Part shown: positions 35,651-44,452 of the stretch, piece by piece
Position numbering within the stretch: the stretch's first letter is position 1
How the letters are laid out: every line of letters starts with the position of its first letter
Source of the DNA: JABFRZ01 sp031413955
GTDB taxonomy: Bacteria; Planctomycetota; UBA1135; GCA-002686595
Length of the DNA: 64,000 nucleotides
Direction of reading: 5' to 3'
Assembly: GCA_031413955.1 (NCBI GenBank)
Contig: JANOGB010000477.1
Coordinates: 1-64,000, forward strand
The notes under the pieces: generated by a model
The model's database searches: none
The model's input: only the letters and a program-made list of their open reading frames with translations
Told to the model about the DNA's origin: nothing
Translations under genes and position numbers: made by a program

Positions 35651-36946
35651 GTGACCGGGCCCTTCCGCATCGCACCGGAGCAGATCGAGGCGCACAACGC
35701 GCCTCGGCGCGCGGAGCTGGAGGCCGACCATGCGCACCTCGGGCAGCAGCTCGCGCGTCGCGGTCTCGATGTCGAGCACCTGACCGCCGTGGCGCAACGC
35801 TTCGCGGTGGCCGTGCCGTCCTGGGGCGTCGGCACGGGCGGGACGCGCTTCGCACGCTTCCCGGGGCCGGGCGAGCCGCGCGACGTGTGGGAGAAGCTCG
35901 ACGACTGCGCGGTGATCCAGGAGCTCGGGCGCGCGACGCCGCGCGTCTCGCTGCACATCCCCTGGGACGAGCCCGAGGATCCGGCCGCGCTCGCGCGCTT
36001 CGCACGGGAGCGCGGGCTCGCGTTCGACGCCATGAACTCGAACACCTTCCAGGACTTCCCTGGGGCCAAGCACTCGTACAAGTTCGGGAGCCTGACGCAT
36101 ACCGACGCGGCCGTGCGAGCGCAGGCGATCGCGCACAACCGGCACGTGATCGAAGTCGGCCAGGAGCTCGGCGCGCAGGCGCTCACGGTCTGGATCGGCG
36201 ACGGCGGGAACTTTCCGGGGCAGATCCATTTCCGCGCCGTGCTCGAGCGCTACCTGGAGAGCCTGCGCGCGATCCATGCGAGCTTGCCCGACGGCTGGAC
36301 GCTCTTCCTCGAGCACAAGCTCTACGAGCCGGCGCTCTACTCGACCGTGCTCAACGACTGGGGCACGAGCTACTGGGTCGCGAGTCAGCTCGGGAAGAGC
36401 GCGCAGTGCCTGGTCGACCTCGGCCACCACGCGCCGCACACGAACATCGAGATGATCGTCGCGCGCCTGATCCAGTTCGGGAAGCTCGGCGGTTTCCACT
36501 TCAACGACTCGAAGTACGGTGACGACGACCTGGACGCGGGCTCGATCCACCCGTTCCAGCTCTTCCTCGTGTTCAACGAGCTCGTGGACGCCGCGCGCGG
36601 CGACGCGCGCTTCGCGCCGGCCTACATGCTCGACCAGTCGCACAACGTCACCGATCCGATCGAGTCGCTGCTCGCGAGCGCCGCTGAGCTCCAGCGCGCG
36701 TTCGTACAGGCGAGCCTGGTCGAGCGCGACGCCCTGACGCGCTACCAGCAGGCGAACGACGTGCTGATGGCGCACCGGACCCTCAAGCGCGCCTTCACCA
36801 CCGACGTCGAGCCGATCCTGGCCATGGCGCGCCTGCGCTCGGGTGGCGCGCTCGATCCCATCGGCGTATTCCGCGCCAGCGGCTACCGTACGCGCAAGGC
36901 CGCCGAGCGCCCGGCCGCCGCGGCGAGTCGTTCGGGGATCGTGTAG
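35651..36946 (+). CDS. rhaI: L-rhamnose isomerase (Pseudomonas/RhaI type)
   Basis: 431-aa TIM-barrel isomerase converting L-rhamnose to L-rhamnulose. Metal and substrate residues are visible in order: FDAMNSNTFQDF, LTVWIGDGGNFPGQ, TLFLEHKLYEP (Glu), CLVDLGHHAPHTNIEM (Asp, His), GGFHFNDSKYGDDDLD (His, Asp). The sequence resembles the Pseudomonas-type enzyme rather than E. coli RhaA. The GTG at 35651 gives family length; the frame is open back to 35594 but that part is not family-like. Eight bases upstream of rhaB; divergent from membrane sigma factor 1. Confidence 0.9.
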   Translation: MTGPFRIAPEQIEAHNAPRRAELEADHAHLGQQLARRGLDVEHLTAVAQRFAVAVPSWGVGTGGTRFARFPGPGEPRDVWEKLDDCAVIQELGRATPRVSLHIPWDEPEDPAALARFARERGLAFDAMNSNTFQDFPGAKHSYKFGSLTHTDAAVRAQAIAHNRHVIEVGQELGAQALTVWIGDGGNFPGQIHFRAVLERYLESLRAIHASLPDGWTLFLEHKLYEPALYSTVLNDWGTSYWVASQLGKSAQCLVDLGHHAPHTNIEMIVARLIQFGKLGGFHFNDSKYGDDDLDAGSIHPFQLFLVFNELVDAARGDARFAPAYMLDQSHNVTDPIESLLASAAELQRAFVQASLVERDALTRYQQANDVLMAHRTLKRAFTTDVEPILAMARLRSGGALDPIGVFRASGYRTRKAAERPAAAASRSGIV

Positions 36947-36954
36947 GGGCGCGC

Positions 36955-38403
36955 GTGGGGCAGGAGCGCGCCTACGCCGCCGTCGACCTCGGCGCCGGCA
37001 GCGGGCGCGTGATCGTCGGGCGCGTCGTGGGGGAGCAGATCGAGCTCCAGGAGGTCCACCGCTTCACCCATGACGTGCGCGCGCTCGACGGCCACGAGCG
37101 CTGGGACCTCGCGCGCATCGTGGCCGAGGTCGAGCGCGGGCTCGCGCTCGCCGGTCGCGCGACGGGCGCCGCGCTGCGCAGCGTCGGGGTCGACGGCTGG
37201 GGCGTCGACCACGGCTTTCTCGATGCGCGCGGAGAGCTCCTCGGCGACCCGATTTCGTACCGAGACGTGCGCACGAACGGGATGCTCGCACGCCTCTTCG
37301 AGCGCGTGCCGCGCGCCGAGCTCCACGCGCGCACGGGCATCCAGAGCCTGGCGATCAACACCAGCGTGCAGCTCCTCGCGCAGATCGAGGCCGGCGAATG
37401 GCCGCCGGGCGCGGCGCGCATGCTGATGATCCCGGACCTCGTCCACCGGCACCTGTGCGGTTCGGAGGTGAGCGAGGAGACGAACGCGAGCACGACGCAG
37501 CTCGCCGGGTTCGCCCCGGACGCGCGCTCGCGGAGCTGGGACGAGGAGCTGTGCCAGCGCCTGGGGATTCCGAGCGCTGTCCTTCCGACGCTCGTGAAGG
37601 CCGGGACCTCGCTCGGCCGCCTGCGCCCCGAGCTCGCGCGCCGTCTCGGGCTGGCCGAGCTCGCGATCGTCGCGCCGGGCACGCACGACACCGCCAGCGC
37701 CGTCGCCGGCACGCCGCTCGAGCCGGGCTGGGCCTACGTTTCCTCGGGCACGTGGTCGCTCGTCGGCCTCGAGACGAGCGCGCCCGTGCTCACGCCGCGC
37801 GCCTGTGCCGAGAACGTCACCAACGAAGCCGGCGTCTTCGGCACGAATCGCCTGCTGAAGAACGTGATGGGCCTGTGGCTGCTCGAGTCCTGCCGGCGCT
37901 CCTGGGCGAGCCGCGGGCCCGTGCTCGCGCACGACGAGCTCCAGCGCGCCCTCGCCGGCCGCGCGCCGCTGCGCCAGCGCCTCGACCCGGACGACCCGCG
38001 CTTCCTCAATCCGCCGGACATGCCCGCCGCGATCGCTGCGCACCTCTGCGCCACGGGCCAACCGCCCCTCGAGGGCGAGCTCGCGCTCTCGCAACTCGTG
38101 CTCGAATCCCTCGCGCGCCGCTACGCGGAGATCGTCGCGCTCCTCGCCGACCTCACCAGCACGCCGATCCGTGGCCTGCACGTCGTCGGCGGCGGCAGCC
38201 AGAACGACTATCTCGATCAAGCCACCGCCGACGCCACCGGCCTACCGGTCCGCGCCGGCCCGGTCGAAGCGACCGCGCTCGGCAACGTCGCCGTGCAGGC
38301 GATCCACGACGGCGCCTTCGCGGATCTCGCCGCTGCCCGGCGCGCGATCGCGCGCTCGTTTCGCGCGAAAGCCTTCGACCCACGACCGATTTCGGGCAGG
38401 TGA
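36955..38403 (+). CDS. rhaB: Rhamnulokinase (FGGY family)
   Basis: 482-aa sugar kinase phosphorylating L-rhamnulose. FGGY features: N-terminal phosphate loop AAVDLGAGSGRVIVG, VGVDGWGVDHGFLD, the catalytic Asp region PGTHDTASAVAG, YVSSGTWSLVGLE, and the ATP-binding LHVVGGGSQNDYLDQATADA with ATALGNVAVQA. The WGVDHGFLD and GTWSLVGLE signatures are those of rhamnulokinases. The GTG at 36955 follows rhaI by 8 bp, so they are surely one operon. A pair of 110-bp palindromic elements follows the stop. Confidence 0.91.
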   Translation: MGQERAYAAVDLGAGSGRVIVGRVVGEQIELQEVHRFTHDVRALDGHERWDLARIVAEVERGLALAGRATGAALRSVGVDGWGVDHGFLDARGELLGDPISYRDVRTNGMLARLFERVPRAELHARTGIQSLAINTSVQLLAQIEAGEWPPGAARMLMIPDLVHRHLCGSEVSEETNASTTQLAGFAPDARSRSWDEELCQRLGIPSAVLPTLVKAGTSLGRLRPELARRLGLAELAIVAPGTHDTASAVAGTPLEPGWAYVSSGTWSLVGLETSAPVLTPRACAENVTNEAGVFGTNRLLKNVMGLWLLESCRRSWASRGPVLAHDELQRALAGRAPLRQRLDPDDPRFLNPPDMPAAIAAHLCATGQPPLEGELALSQLVLESLARRYAEIVALLADLTSTPIRGLHVVGGGSQNDYLDQATADATGLPVRAGPVEATALGNVAVQAIHDGAFADLAAARRAIARSFRAKAFDPRPISGR

Positions 38404-38451
38404 CCGAGGCGCGCGTCTCGCCCAAGAACAGGCGCTTCGTGGCGTCCAAAC

Positions 38452-38561
38452 GGCGAAAGGGAGGTGCCTGGCTCGGTTTTGCACGAGTCCGCCGGAACCG
38501 TCTCGCACTCCTGCGCGAACTCGGACTCGTGCGAAACCGTGCCAGGCTCCGTACTTTCGCC
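38452..38561. repeat. 110-bp palindromic element, family B, copy 1
   Basis: Begins GGCGAAAGGGAGGTGCC and ends GGCTCCGTACTTTCGCC; imperfect palindrome (inner arms CACGAGTCCG and CGGACTCGTG). It is the reverse complement of the element at 53304 with few differences, and similarity continues ~17 bp beyond the left end. It lies between the convergent ends of rhaB and the glycosyltransferase. Confidence 0.85.
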
Positions 38562-38602
38562 ACTAGCCCCAGAACAAGCGCTTGAACGCGTCAGGCCGGC
38601 GC

Positions 38603-38712
38603 GGCGAGAGTACGGAGCCAGGCACGGTCTCGCCGGATTCCGAGTGCGCGCAAGAGTGCGTGGAGCGCAGGGCGGAATCCGGCAAGACCGAGCCTGGCAC
38701 CTTCCTCTCGCC
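38603..38712. repeat. 110-bp palindromic element, family B, copy 2
   Basis: Begins GGCGAGAGTACGGAGCCAGG and ends GGCACCTTCCTCTCGCC; inner arms GCCGGATTCC and GGAATCCGGC. Inverted relative to copy 1 and separated from it by 41 bp, which is REPIN-like. Near-identical to the reverse complement of the element at 53452. Together copies 1 and 2 occupy most of the 334-bp gene-free gap and probably end transcription from both sides. Confidence 0.85.
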
Positions 38713-38737
38713 ATCGGGTTGCGGCTTGTTCCCTTCG

Positions 38738-40912
38738 TCAGCGCAACGATCCGAGAAAGACCTCTTGCCCATCGATCCGCTCGGCGAGCCGTAGCACGGC
38801 CGGAGTATGGGCGAGCTTCGAGTCTCCGAGGCTGTCCCTCCAGGCCTGGAACGTCTCGCGCGCCTCGACGTGCAAGCCCATCCGCCACAGCTCGTTCACG
38901 AGCTTCACCCGGAAGTTGTCCTTCGGTTTGAGGTCGAATTCGCGGAAAGCGGCGACGATCTTCTCGAAATCGTGACGCTCCTCGTAAGCCTGCACGCGCG
39001 TCAGGATGGAGGCCCGCCCGTTCCCGAGCACGTCGGGATGGGCCAGGAGCACGGCCTCGGCCAGGTCGAAACGCCCGAGGTCCTTCCAGGCGTCGATCAG
39101 GCTCAGCAGTCGTGCCTTCGTCGCTTGCTCCTCTGCCGCATCCAGTGCCGCGATCAGCTTGTGCAGGGGCGCGGCGCGCTGCGGGTCGAGCTGCGCGAGG
39201 TGGGTCTGCGCTTCTTCGCGCTGGCCGGCGCCGAGGTAGGCGACGCAGAGATCGCGGCGCACTTCGGGATCGCCGCGGGCCGCGACCTCCTGCTCGAATT
39301 CCTGTGGCGTGACGTCGAAGACCCACCAGGAGGCTCCGAGGTGGTGCACGATGGGATGGGAAGTGAGCCAGCGCTCCACGCTGGAGAGCGACTTGAGCTC
39401 GACCGCCAGCAGGCCGAAGCGCGCACCGCTGTCGCGCCCGATGATCTGCACCTCCGGGTAGCGCTCGCGCAGGAGGGTCACGCCCGTGTGCTGGTACTGG
39501 CCGAAGTCGCTGTTGGTGTTGAGGAAGCGGTGGAAGGCTTGCTCCTGTCCGCCGGAGGATGCGTTGTAGTACGCGATCAGGTCCGGCCAGTTGTGCCGGA
39601 GATCGAGCGCGTGCAAGGTCGCGGTGGCCGCGAACAACGTCACGAGTCCGGGGCCCGCGCGCCGCACGCCGTGGAGCAGCGCGCCTTGCCACAGGAAGAG
39701 CAGCGGATACAGCGGCACGATGTAGCGGATCCCGAGCTGCATGCGCGTGAACAGGCTCAGGTAGCCGAAGGTGAGCAGCGCGAAGGAGAACGTGACCGCG
39801 GCCGCGCTCCTCCAGCCCGGCTCGCAATCCTTCCGGAACAGGCGCGGCAACCGCAGCACGAGCACGAGGGCGGCACAGACGAGCACGATCTCCGGCGTCT
39901 TGCACAGCACCGACCAGACGTAGAAGTCGTCGTGGCTCGGCGCCGTGACGCCGTTGACGAAGGTCGTCCACGGGCGCTGCCCCTGCCGCATCTGGAAGTC
40001 GAGCCCGCGCAGGAACGGGGCGGGGAACAGGTTCACGAGCGGTCCGACGACCGGCGTCTCGAGCGCGGCTCGCAGCGCGTCGCTGGGCTGGTCACCGAGC
40101 TCGAACGAGCCCAGGCCCTCCTGGAACTGGTAGAGCCCGTGCATGGTCACCAGCGTGCACAGCGCGACGCTGCCGGAGGTCAGGATCGCCGCACGCGCTC
40201 GCCTCCATGCGCCACGCGCTCCCCAGGCGCTGGCGACGATCACGCTCACTCCCACCACGGCGGCCTGGAAGATCGCCAGATACTTGGTCGCGAGGGAGAG
40301 AGCCAGGGCGATCCCGATGCACGGGACGAGCAGCGGCGAGCGCGTCCGGAGCCAGCACCACAGCAGGAACAGCGTGAGCACGGTCATGGTCGCGTGGTGC
40401 GCGTCCACCAGCAGCGTGGAGGCGAAGCCCAGCATGAGCGGGTTCAGCGCGTGCAAGAGCAGCGCGAACAGGCCACCCGCCTCGCCGAACAGCATGCGCG
40501 CCCACAGGAACACGAGCGCGGCCGACAAGAGTGCGAAGGGCAGGGTTCCGAGGCGCCCGCGCTCGAGCACCGCGCGCCCCGTGCAGCGGGCGTCGTAGCC
40601 TCCGGCCGGAAAATCGCCCACGAAGAGCTGGTTCGCATAGAGCGGGACGGGCCCCTGCAACACCGTGGCCGCGTGCACGAAGCCGTGCCGCAGAATGACG
40701 CGCCCGCTGTTCAAGTAGGTGGGCTCGTCGGTCGTCGCGGCCATGGCCTTGCTGCCGGCCACGATCAGGAGCGCGTGCACGAGGAGCAGCAGCGCCGCCG
40801 CCAGCAAGACACCGCGCGGGATCGGGCGCATGGGCGGGAAGGCGGCACGCAGCTTCGCCAGGGTCGCGCGGACGAGGCCTTCCGACCGGGGAATCATGGG
40901 CGCAGCATGCAT
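38738..40912 (-). CDS. GT-C membrane glycosyltransferase (PMT/ArnT-like) with C-terminal helical repeats
   Basis: About 724 aa. An N-terminal helix (GVLLAAALLLLVHALLIV) is followed by TTDEPTYLNSGRVIL, the acidic DE motif of the first external loop of polyprenyl-phosphate-dependent GT-C enzymes (Arn_T/PMT_2 type), then about nine more membrane segments to residue ~500. The last ~200 residues are soluble and contain TPR-like helices (RRDLCVAYLGAGQREEAQTH, DLAEAVLLAHPDVL). It would transfer a sugar to a protein or glycolipid on the outer face of the membrane. Start: ATG at 40912, with a second ATG at 40897. It follows GH78-1 on the same strand (69 bp gap). Confidence 0.8.
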   Translation of the reverse strand: MHAAPMIPRSEGLVRATLAKLRAAFPPMRPIPRGVLLAAALLLLVHALLIVAGSKAMAATTDEPTYLNSGRVILRHGFVHAATVLQGPVPLYANQLFVGDFPAGGYDARCTGRAVLERGRLGTLPFALLSAALVFLWARMLFGEAGGLFALLLHALNPLMLGFASTLLVDAHHATMTVLTLFLLWCWLRTRSPLLVPCIGIALALSLATKYLAIFQAAVVGVSVIVASAWGARGAWRRARAAILTSGSVALCTLVTMHGLYQFQEGLGSFELGDQPSDALRAALETPVVGPLVNLFPAPFLRGLDFQMRQGQRPWTTFVNGVTAPSHDDFYVWSVLCKTPEIVLVCAALVLVLRLPRLFRKDCEPGWRSAAAVTFSFALLTFGYLSLFTRMQLGIRYIVPLYPLLFLWQGALLHGVRRAGPGLVTLFAATATLHALDLRHNWPDLIAYYNASSGGQEQAFHRFLNTNSDFGQYQHTGVTLLRERYPEVQIIGRDSGARFGLLAVELKSLSSVERWLTSHPIVHHLGASWWVFDVTPQEFEQEVAARGDPEVRRDLCVAYLGAGQREEAQTHLAQLDPQRAAPLHKLIAALDAAEEQATKARLLSLIDAWKDLGRFDLAEAVLLAHPDVLGNGRASILTRVQAYEERHDFEKIVAAFREFDLKPKDNFRVKLVNELWRMGLHVEARETFQAWRDSLGDSKLAHTPAVLRLAERIDGQEVFLGSLR

Positions 40913-40980
40913 GGCGCGGAGGCGCGCGTCGTCGGTCTTCTTGCGGTTTTCCGTGCCGATGGACTCGCAGCGGGCGGCGG

Positions 40981-43900
40981 TCAGCGCGCCACGACCGGGT
41001 CCGGACAGACGAAGGTGTAGTTCCCCGATCCGAGCTCGAGCAGCATGGCGTCGTCCAGCCGGCCGAGCTCGCGCACGCCCTTGGCTGCGGCGAGCACTCG
41101 GCCGCTCTCGCGCACGGTGTTCGGCGCTCCCGGGCGGAGGCTCAGCCTCGCCGAGACGTTCGGCGGCACGCTCACGTCGAGACGCAGCTCGTTTTCTGCG
41201 AGCTCCCAGCGCAGCGCGATGCGTCCGCGCACGGAGTCGTAGGTCGCCTCTGCCCACTGGAGTCCGCCGCCCGGAACGGGCGCGAGCGTGACGCTGCGGA
41301 AGCCCGCCTCGGCCGGGCGAATGCCGGCGCACGTGTCGAACAACCACGCGACGACCGAGCCGAGCGGAGTGTGGGCGAGCGAGACGTTGCCGTTGTTGGC
41401 GAAGCCTTGCTCGGGGGTCCAGGCGTCCCAGCGCTCCCAGATCGTGGTCGCGCCCTGGTCGATCATGTAGCCCCAGGAAGGGAGCGCGCGGCCGCGCAGC
41501 AACCGGTAGGCAAGATCGTGGCGGCCGATCGAGCTCAGGCCTGGCAGGAGCTCGGGCGTGCCGACGAAGCCGGTCGTCAGCCTTCCACCGCGCTGCTCGA
41601 GAGCCGTCACGAAGCGCGCGGCGGCTCGCGCGCGGCGTTCGCCGGGCACGAGGCCCTCCCGCAGCGCGAGCGCGTACCCGGCCTGGGTCTCGCCACGCAC
41701 GCGACCCTCGGCGTCGACGAATCGCTCGGCGAACGAGGAGCCGATGCGCGCAGCGAGTTCGGCATGGCGCGTAGCGTCCGACTCACGTCCGAGCGCGCGC
41801 GCCATCTCGGCCATGCGCCGCGCGCAGCGCCGGAAGTAGACGAGGTAGAGCACCTCTTTCGGGGTCGTGGCCTCGAGCTCGTGCCAGTCGCCGAAGCCTT
41901 CCAGCTGCTCTGGCACTCCGCAGTCCGGACCGCTGCGCACTGCGTAGGTCGCCAGGAAGCGCGCCATGGATTCATACTGGCGCGCGAGGAGGCGCGCGTC
42001 GCCGTAGACATCGAACAGCAGCGCCGGCACGAGCACGCCCGCGTCTTCCCAGGCCGAGCCGCCGCAGGGCATGCCCTCGAAAGCCGGCGCGGTGTTCGGA
42101 AAGCGTCCGTCCGCGCGCTGCGCGTCGGAGAGATCGAGCGACCACTTGTCGTAGAGCGTCTGCAGATCGGCGAGCCACAGCGCGCTCGGCGCGAAGAGCT
42201 GCGCGTCGCCGGTCCAGCCCAGGCGCTCGCCGCGCTGCGGGCTGTCGGTCGGGATGTCCATCGAGTTCGCGCGCAGCGTCCAGCGCGCGTTCTCGACCAG
42301 CTTGTTCACCATCGCATCCGAGCAGCGGAAGTCGCCGGTGAGCGTCGTCGCGCTCGAGAGCGCGAGCGCCGTGAGCGTGGACTTCGTCGGCGGCGCCACG
42401 AGTCCCGACACCTCGACATAGCGGAACCCGTGGTAGGTGAAGCGCGGCTGCCAGGTCTCGGTGTTGCTCGCGGAGCTGCCCTCAGCGCCGCTGCTGCCCT
42501 TGCAGACGTACTGGTCCGAGGCGCGCGCCCAGCCGAGGTTCCTGCGCATCAAGGAACCATCCGCCTCGAGCGCCTCGCCGAAGCGCAGCACGATCGTGGT
42601 TCCGGCCGGAGCCTCGAGCGAGAGGCGCGCCACGCCCGCCAGGTTCTGCCCGAAGTCGAAGAGCGCCTTGCCCGGGCCGCGCTCGTGGATCGCGACGGGT
42701 TCGAGCTCGGCGATCACGCGGATCTCCGGGCCGGGATGCGCGACGAGCGGCGCGGCCACGCTGGCCGTGACGGCGACCGGGGACCACGAGCCCGCGTCGA
42801 AGCCGGGCGCGCTCCAGCCCGCGAGCTCGGCGCGCGCGTCGTAGCGCTCGCCCATGTAGAGATCCGCCTCGCGCCACGGGCCGACCGCCGCGCGCCAGCT
42901 CGCGTCGCTGCCCACGATCTCGCGCGTGCCATCGGCGTAGTCGAGCACGAGCTGGCCGAGAAAACGCGCCGCGGCGCCGTAGTGGTTGCGCTGGCCGCCC
43001 TTGCCGAGAAGGCCCGCGTACCAGCCGTCCGCGAGCACGACGCCGAGCGCGTTCTCGCCCCCGCGCACGAGCGCGGTCACGTCGTAGCCACGGTAGGGGA
43101 GGCGCTTCGCGTAGTCCGTCCAGCCCGGCGCGAGCCAGTCGTCGTGCGCGCGCTCGCCGTTGAGCTCGAGCGAGTACACGCCGAGCGCCGAGGCGAACAG
43201 CGTCGCGCGTGCCGGCCGCTCCTTCGCCTGAAAGGTCCCGCGCAGCAGCCGCGGCGGCGGCAGAAAAGGCGCCGGTGAGTCGACCTCGACCAGCGCGCCC
43301 TTCTCTTCCGCGCCGAGCACGAGCGCCGGCGTGCCGAACGCGTCGTCCGGGCCGGCGCGCTCCCACCCGCTCGGCGCGCCTGCGCCGGCGCTCCACGTGC
43401 CGTCAGTGACGAGCTCCATCGAACCCGCCACGTCCGGGTCGAGGAGCAGCCGGCAGCACAGCGCGGCCGGTGCGCTGCCCGCGGTGCGCACGTGCGCGGC
43501 GAGCAGGTTCGCGCCCGGCTGGAGGTAGCGCGCGACCTTGACGATCTCGGCGTTGCGGCGCACGCCGGTGGTGGCGCTGCCCTTCTTGACCTGCTGCCCG
43601 TTCAGGAAGACCTCGAACTCGTCGACCGCTGCGAACACGAGCACGGCGTTCGCGCCGGCCGTTCCTTCGAGCTCGAAGCGCCGGCGCAGGACGATCTCGC
43701 GCTCTCCACCAGCGGCGCGGATCCAGTCCGCCGCGCCGAGATCGGGCACCGCGCGCGCGGCGCCGAGTGGGGTGTCGAAGCCGATCCAGCTGGCGTGCCA
43801 GTCGGCGGGAGCGAGCGCGCCCAGGCCGAAGTGCGCCGGCTGGCTCCACTCCGAAGGCGCGCCCTCCTGGTCCCAGACCCGGACCTTCCAGGCGACGCGT

Positions 43901-44304
43901 TCGAAGGAGCGCAGCTCGTTCCCCGCGTAGACGACGTCGACCGTCTCGTTCGAATGGACGGTGCCCGAGTCCCACAGTTCCCCGCGCCCCTCCGCCAGCG
44001 CTGCGTCGCTCGCAGCCACCAGGATGCGGTAGGCGCTCTGTGTCAGGCCGCGCCGGGCGGGATCGAGGGCCGCGAGCTTCCACGAGAAGCGCGGCGCGCG
44101 CGTGTCGAGCGCCAGCGGCTCGTCGTGGTGCTCGCAGCGCAGGCCGGCCACCGACAGCGAGGGCGCGTGCTGCCGTTCGGGTTCCTGGACGAGTGCGTCC
44201 GGGGCGGCCGAAGACGCCATCGTGCTCCGCGCGCGCTCGCAGGCTGCCGCCAGCAGGGCCAGTGCGGCCGCAGCCAGGGCTCGGCCGCTAATTCGTTCTG
44301 CCAT
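40981..44304 (-). CDS. Exported alpha-L-rhamnosidase, GH78 (copy 1)
   Basis: 1107 aa. Lipoprotein-like signal (ALALLAAAC). Multidomain GH78 order: N-terminal Ig-like/fibronectin-like domain (SAYRILVAASD, VAWKVRVWDQEG), a carbohydrate-binding beta-sandwich (NAVLVFAAVDEFEVFLNGQQ; LYSLELNGERAHDDWLAPGW-like region), then the (alpha/alpha)6 catalytic barrel with DIPTDSPQRGERLGWTGDAQ and the distal TIWERWDAWT that likely carries the catalytic base Glu, and a C-terminal beta domain. It releases terminal L-rhamnose from glycans outside the cytoplasm, feeding the RhaI-RhaB-RhaD route. Divergent from membrane sigma factor 2. Confidence 0.9.
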   Translation of the reverse strand: MAERISGRALAAAALALLAAACERARSTMASSAAPDALVQEPERQHAPSLSVAGLRCEHHDEPLALDTRAPRFSWKLAALDPARRGLTQSAYRILVAASDAALAEGRGELWDSGTVHSNETVDVVYAGNELRSFERVAWKVRVWDQEGAPSEWSQPAHFGLGALAPADWHASWIGFDTPLGAARAVPDLGAADWIRAAGGEREIVLRRRFELEGTAGANAVLVFAAVDEFEVFLNGQQVKKGSATTGVRRNAEIVKVARYLQPGANLLAAHVRTAGSAPAALCCRLLLDPDVAGSMELVTDGTWSAGAGAPSGWERAGPDDAFGTPALVLGAEEKGALVEVDSPAPFLPPPRLLRGTFQAKERPARATLFASALGVYSLELNGERAHDDWLAPGWTDYAKRLPYRGYDVTALVRGGENALGVVLADGWYAGLLGKGGQRNHYGAAARFLGQLVLDYADGTREIVGSDASWRAAVGPWREADLYMGERYDARAELAGWSAPGFDAGSWSPVAVTASVAAPLVAHPGPEIRVIAELEPVAIHERGPGKALFDFGQNLAGVARLSLEAPAGTTIVLRFGEALEADGSLMRRNLGWARASDQYVCKGSSGAEGSSASNTETWQPRFTYHGFRYVEVSGLVAPPTKSTLTALALSSATTLTGDFRCSDAMVNKLVENARWTLRANSMDIPTDSPQRGERLGWTGDAQLFAPSALWLADLQTLYDKWSLDLSDAQRADGRFPNTAPAFEGMPCGGSAWEDAGVLVPALLFDVYGDARLLARQYESMARFLATYAVRSGPDCGVPEQLEGFGDWHELEATTPKEVLYLVYFRRCARRMAEMARALGRESDATRHAELAARIGSSFAERFVDAEGRVRGETQAGYALALREGLVPGERRARAAARFVTALEQRGGRLTTGFVGTPELLPGLSSIGRHDLAYRLLRGRALPSWGYMIDQGATTIWERWDAWTPEQGFANNGNVSLAHTPLGSVVAWLFDTCAGIRPAEAGFRSVTLAPVPGGGLQWAEATYDSVRGRIALRWELAENELRLDVSVPPNVSARLSLRPGAPNTVRESGRVLAAAKGVRELGRLDDAMLLELGSGNYTFVCPDPVVAR

Positions 44305-44452
44305 TTCCTTCCATCATCGAGTGGGGAGCACTCTATCGTCCGGTTCGAGTTGAGTTGACGACCCCGGCACGCGCGCCCGCGCCGAAGTCTCGCCGGATTC
44401 CGCCGACACCCGCGCCGCGCGCGGTGTGAGAGGATGAGAAAGCGAGACGATC
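44305..44452. promoter_or_regulatory. Divergent promoter region between GH78-1 and membrane sigma factor 2
   Basis: 148 bp serving both divergent genes. Holds a short inverted repeat GAGTG-GGGAG-CACTC near 44315 and a GC-rich stretch near 44380. No consensus promoter can be assigned. The layout mirrors the rhaI/sigma-1 junction. Confidence 0.35.

Noticed and set aside
38452..38712. A CRISPR-like repeat arrangement
   Set aside because: Only two units of 110 bp, mutually inverted, with no spacer series and no cas genes.
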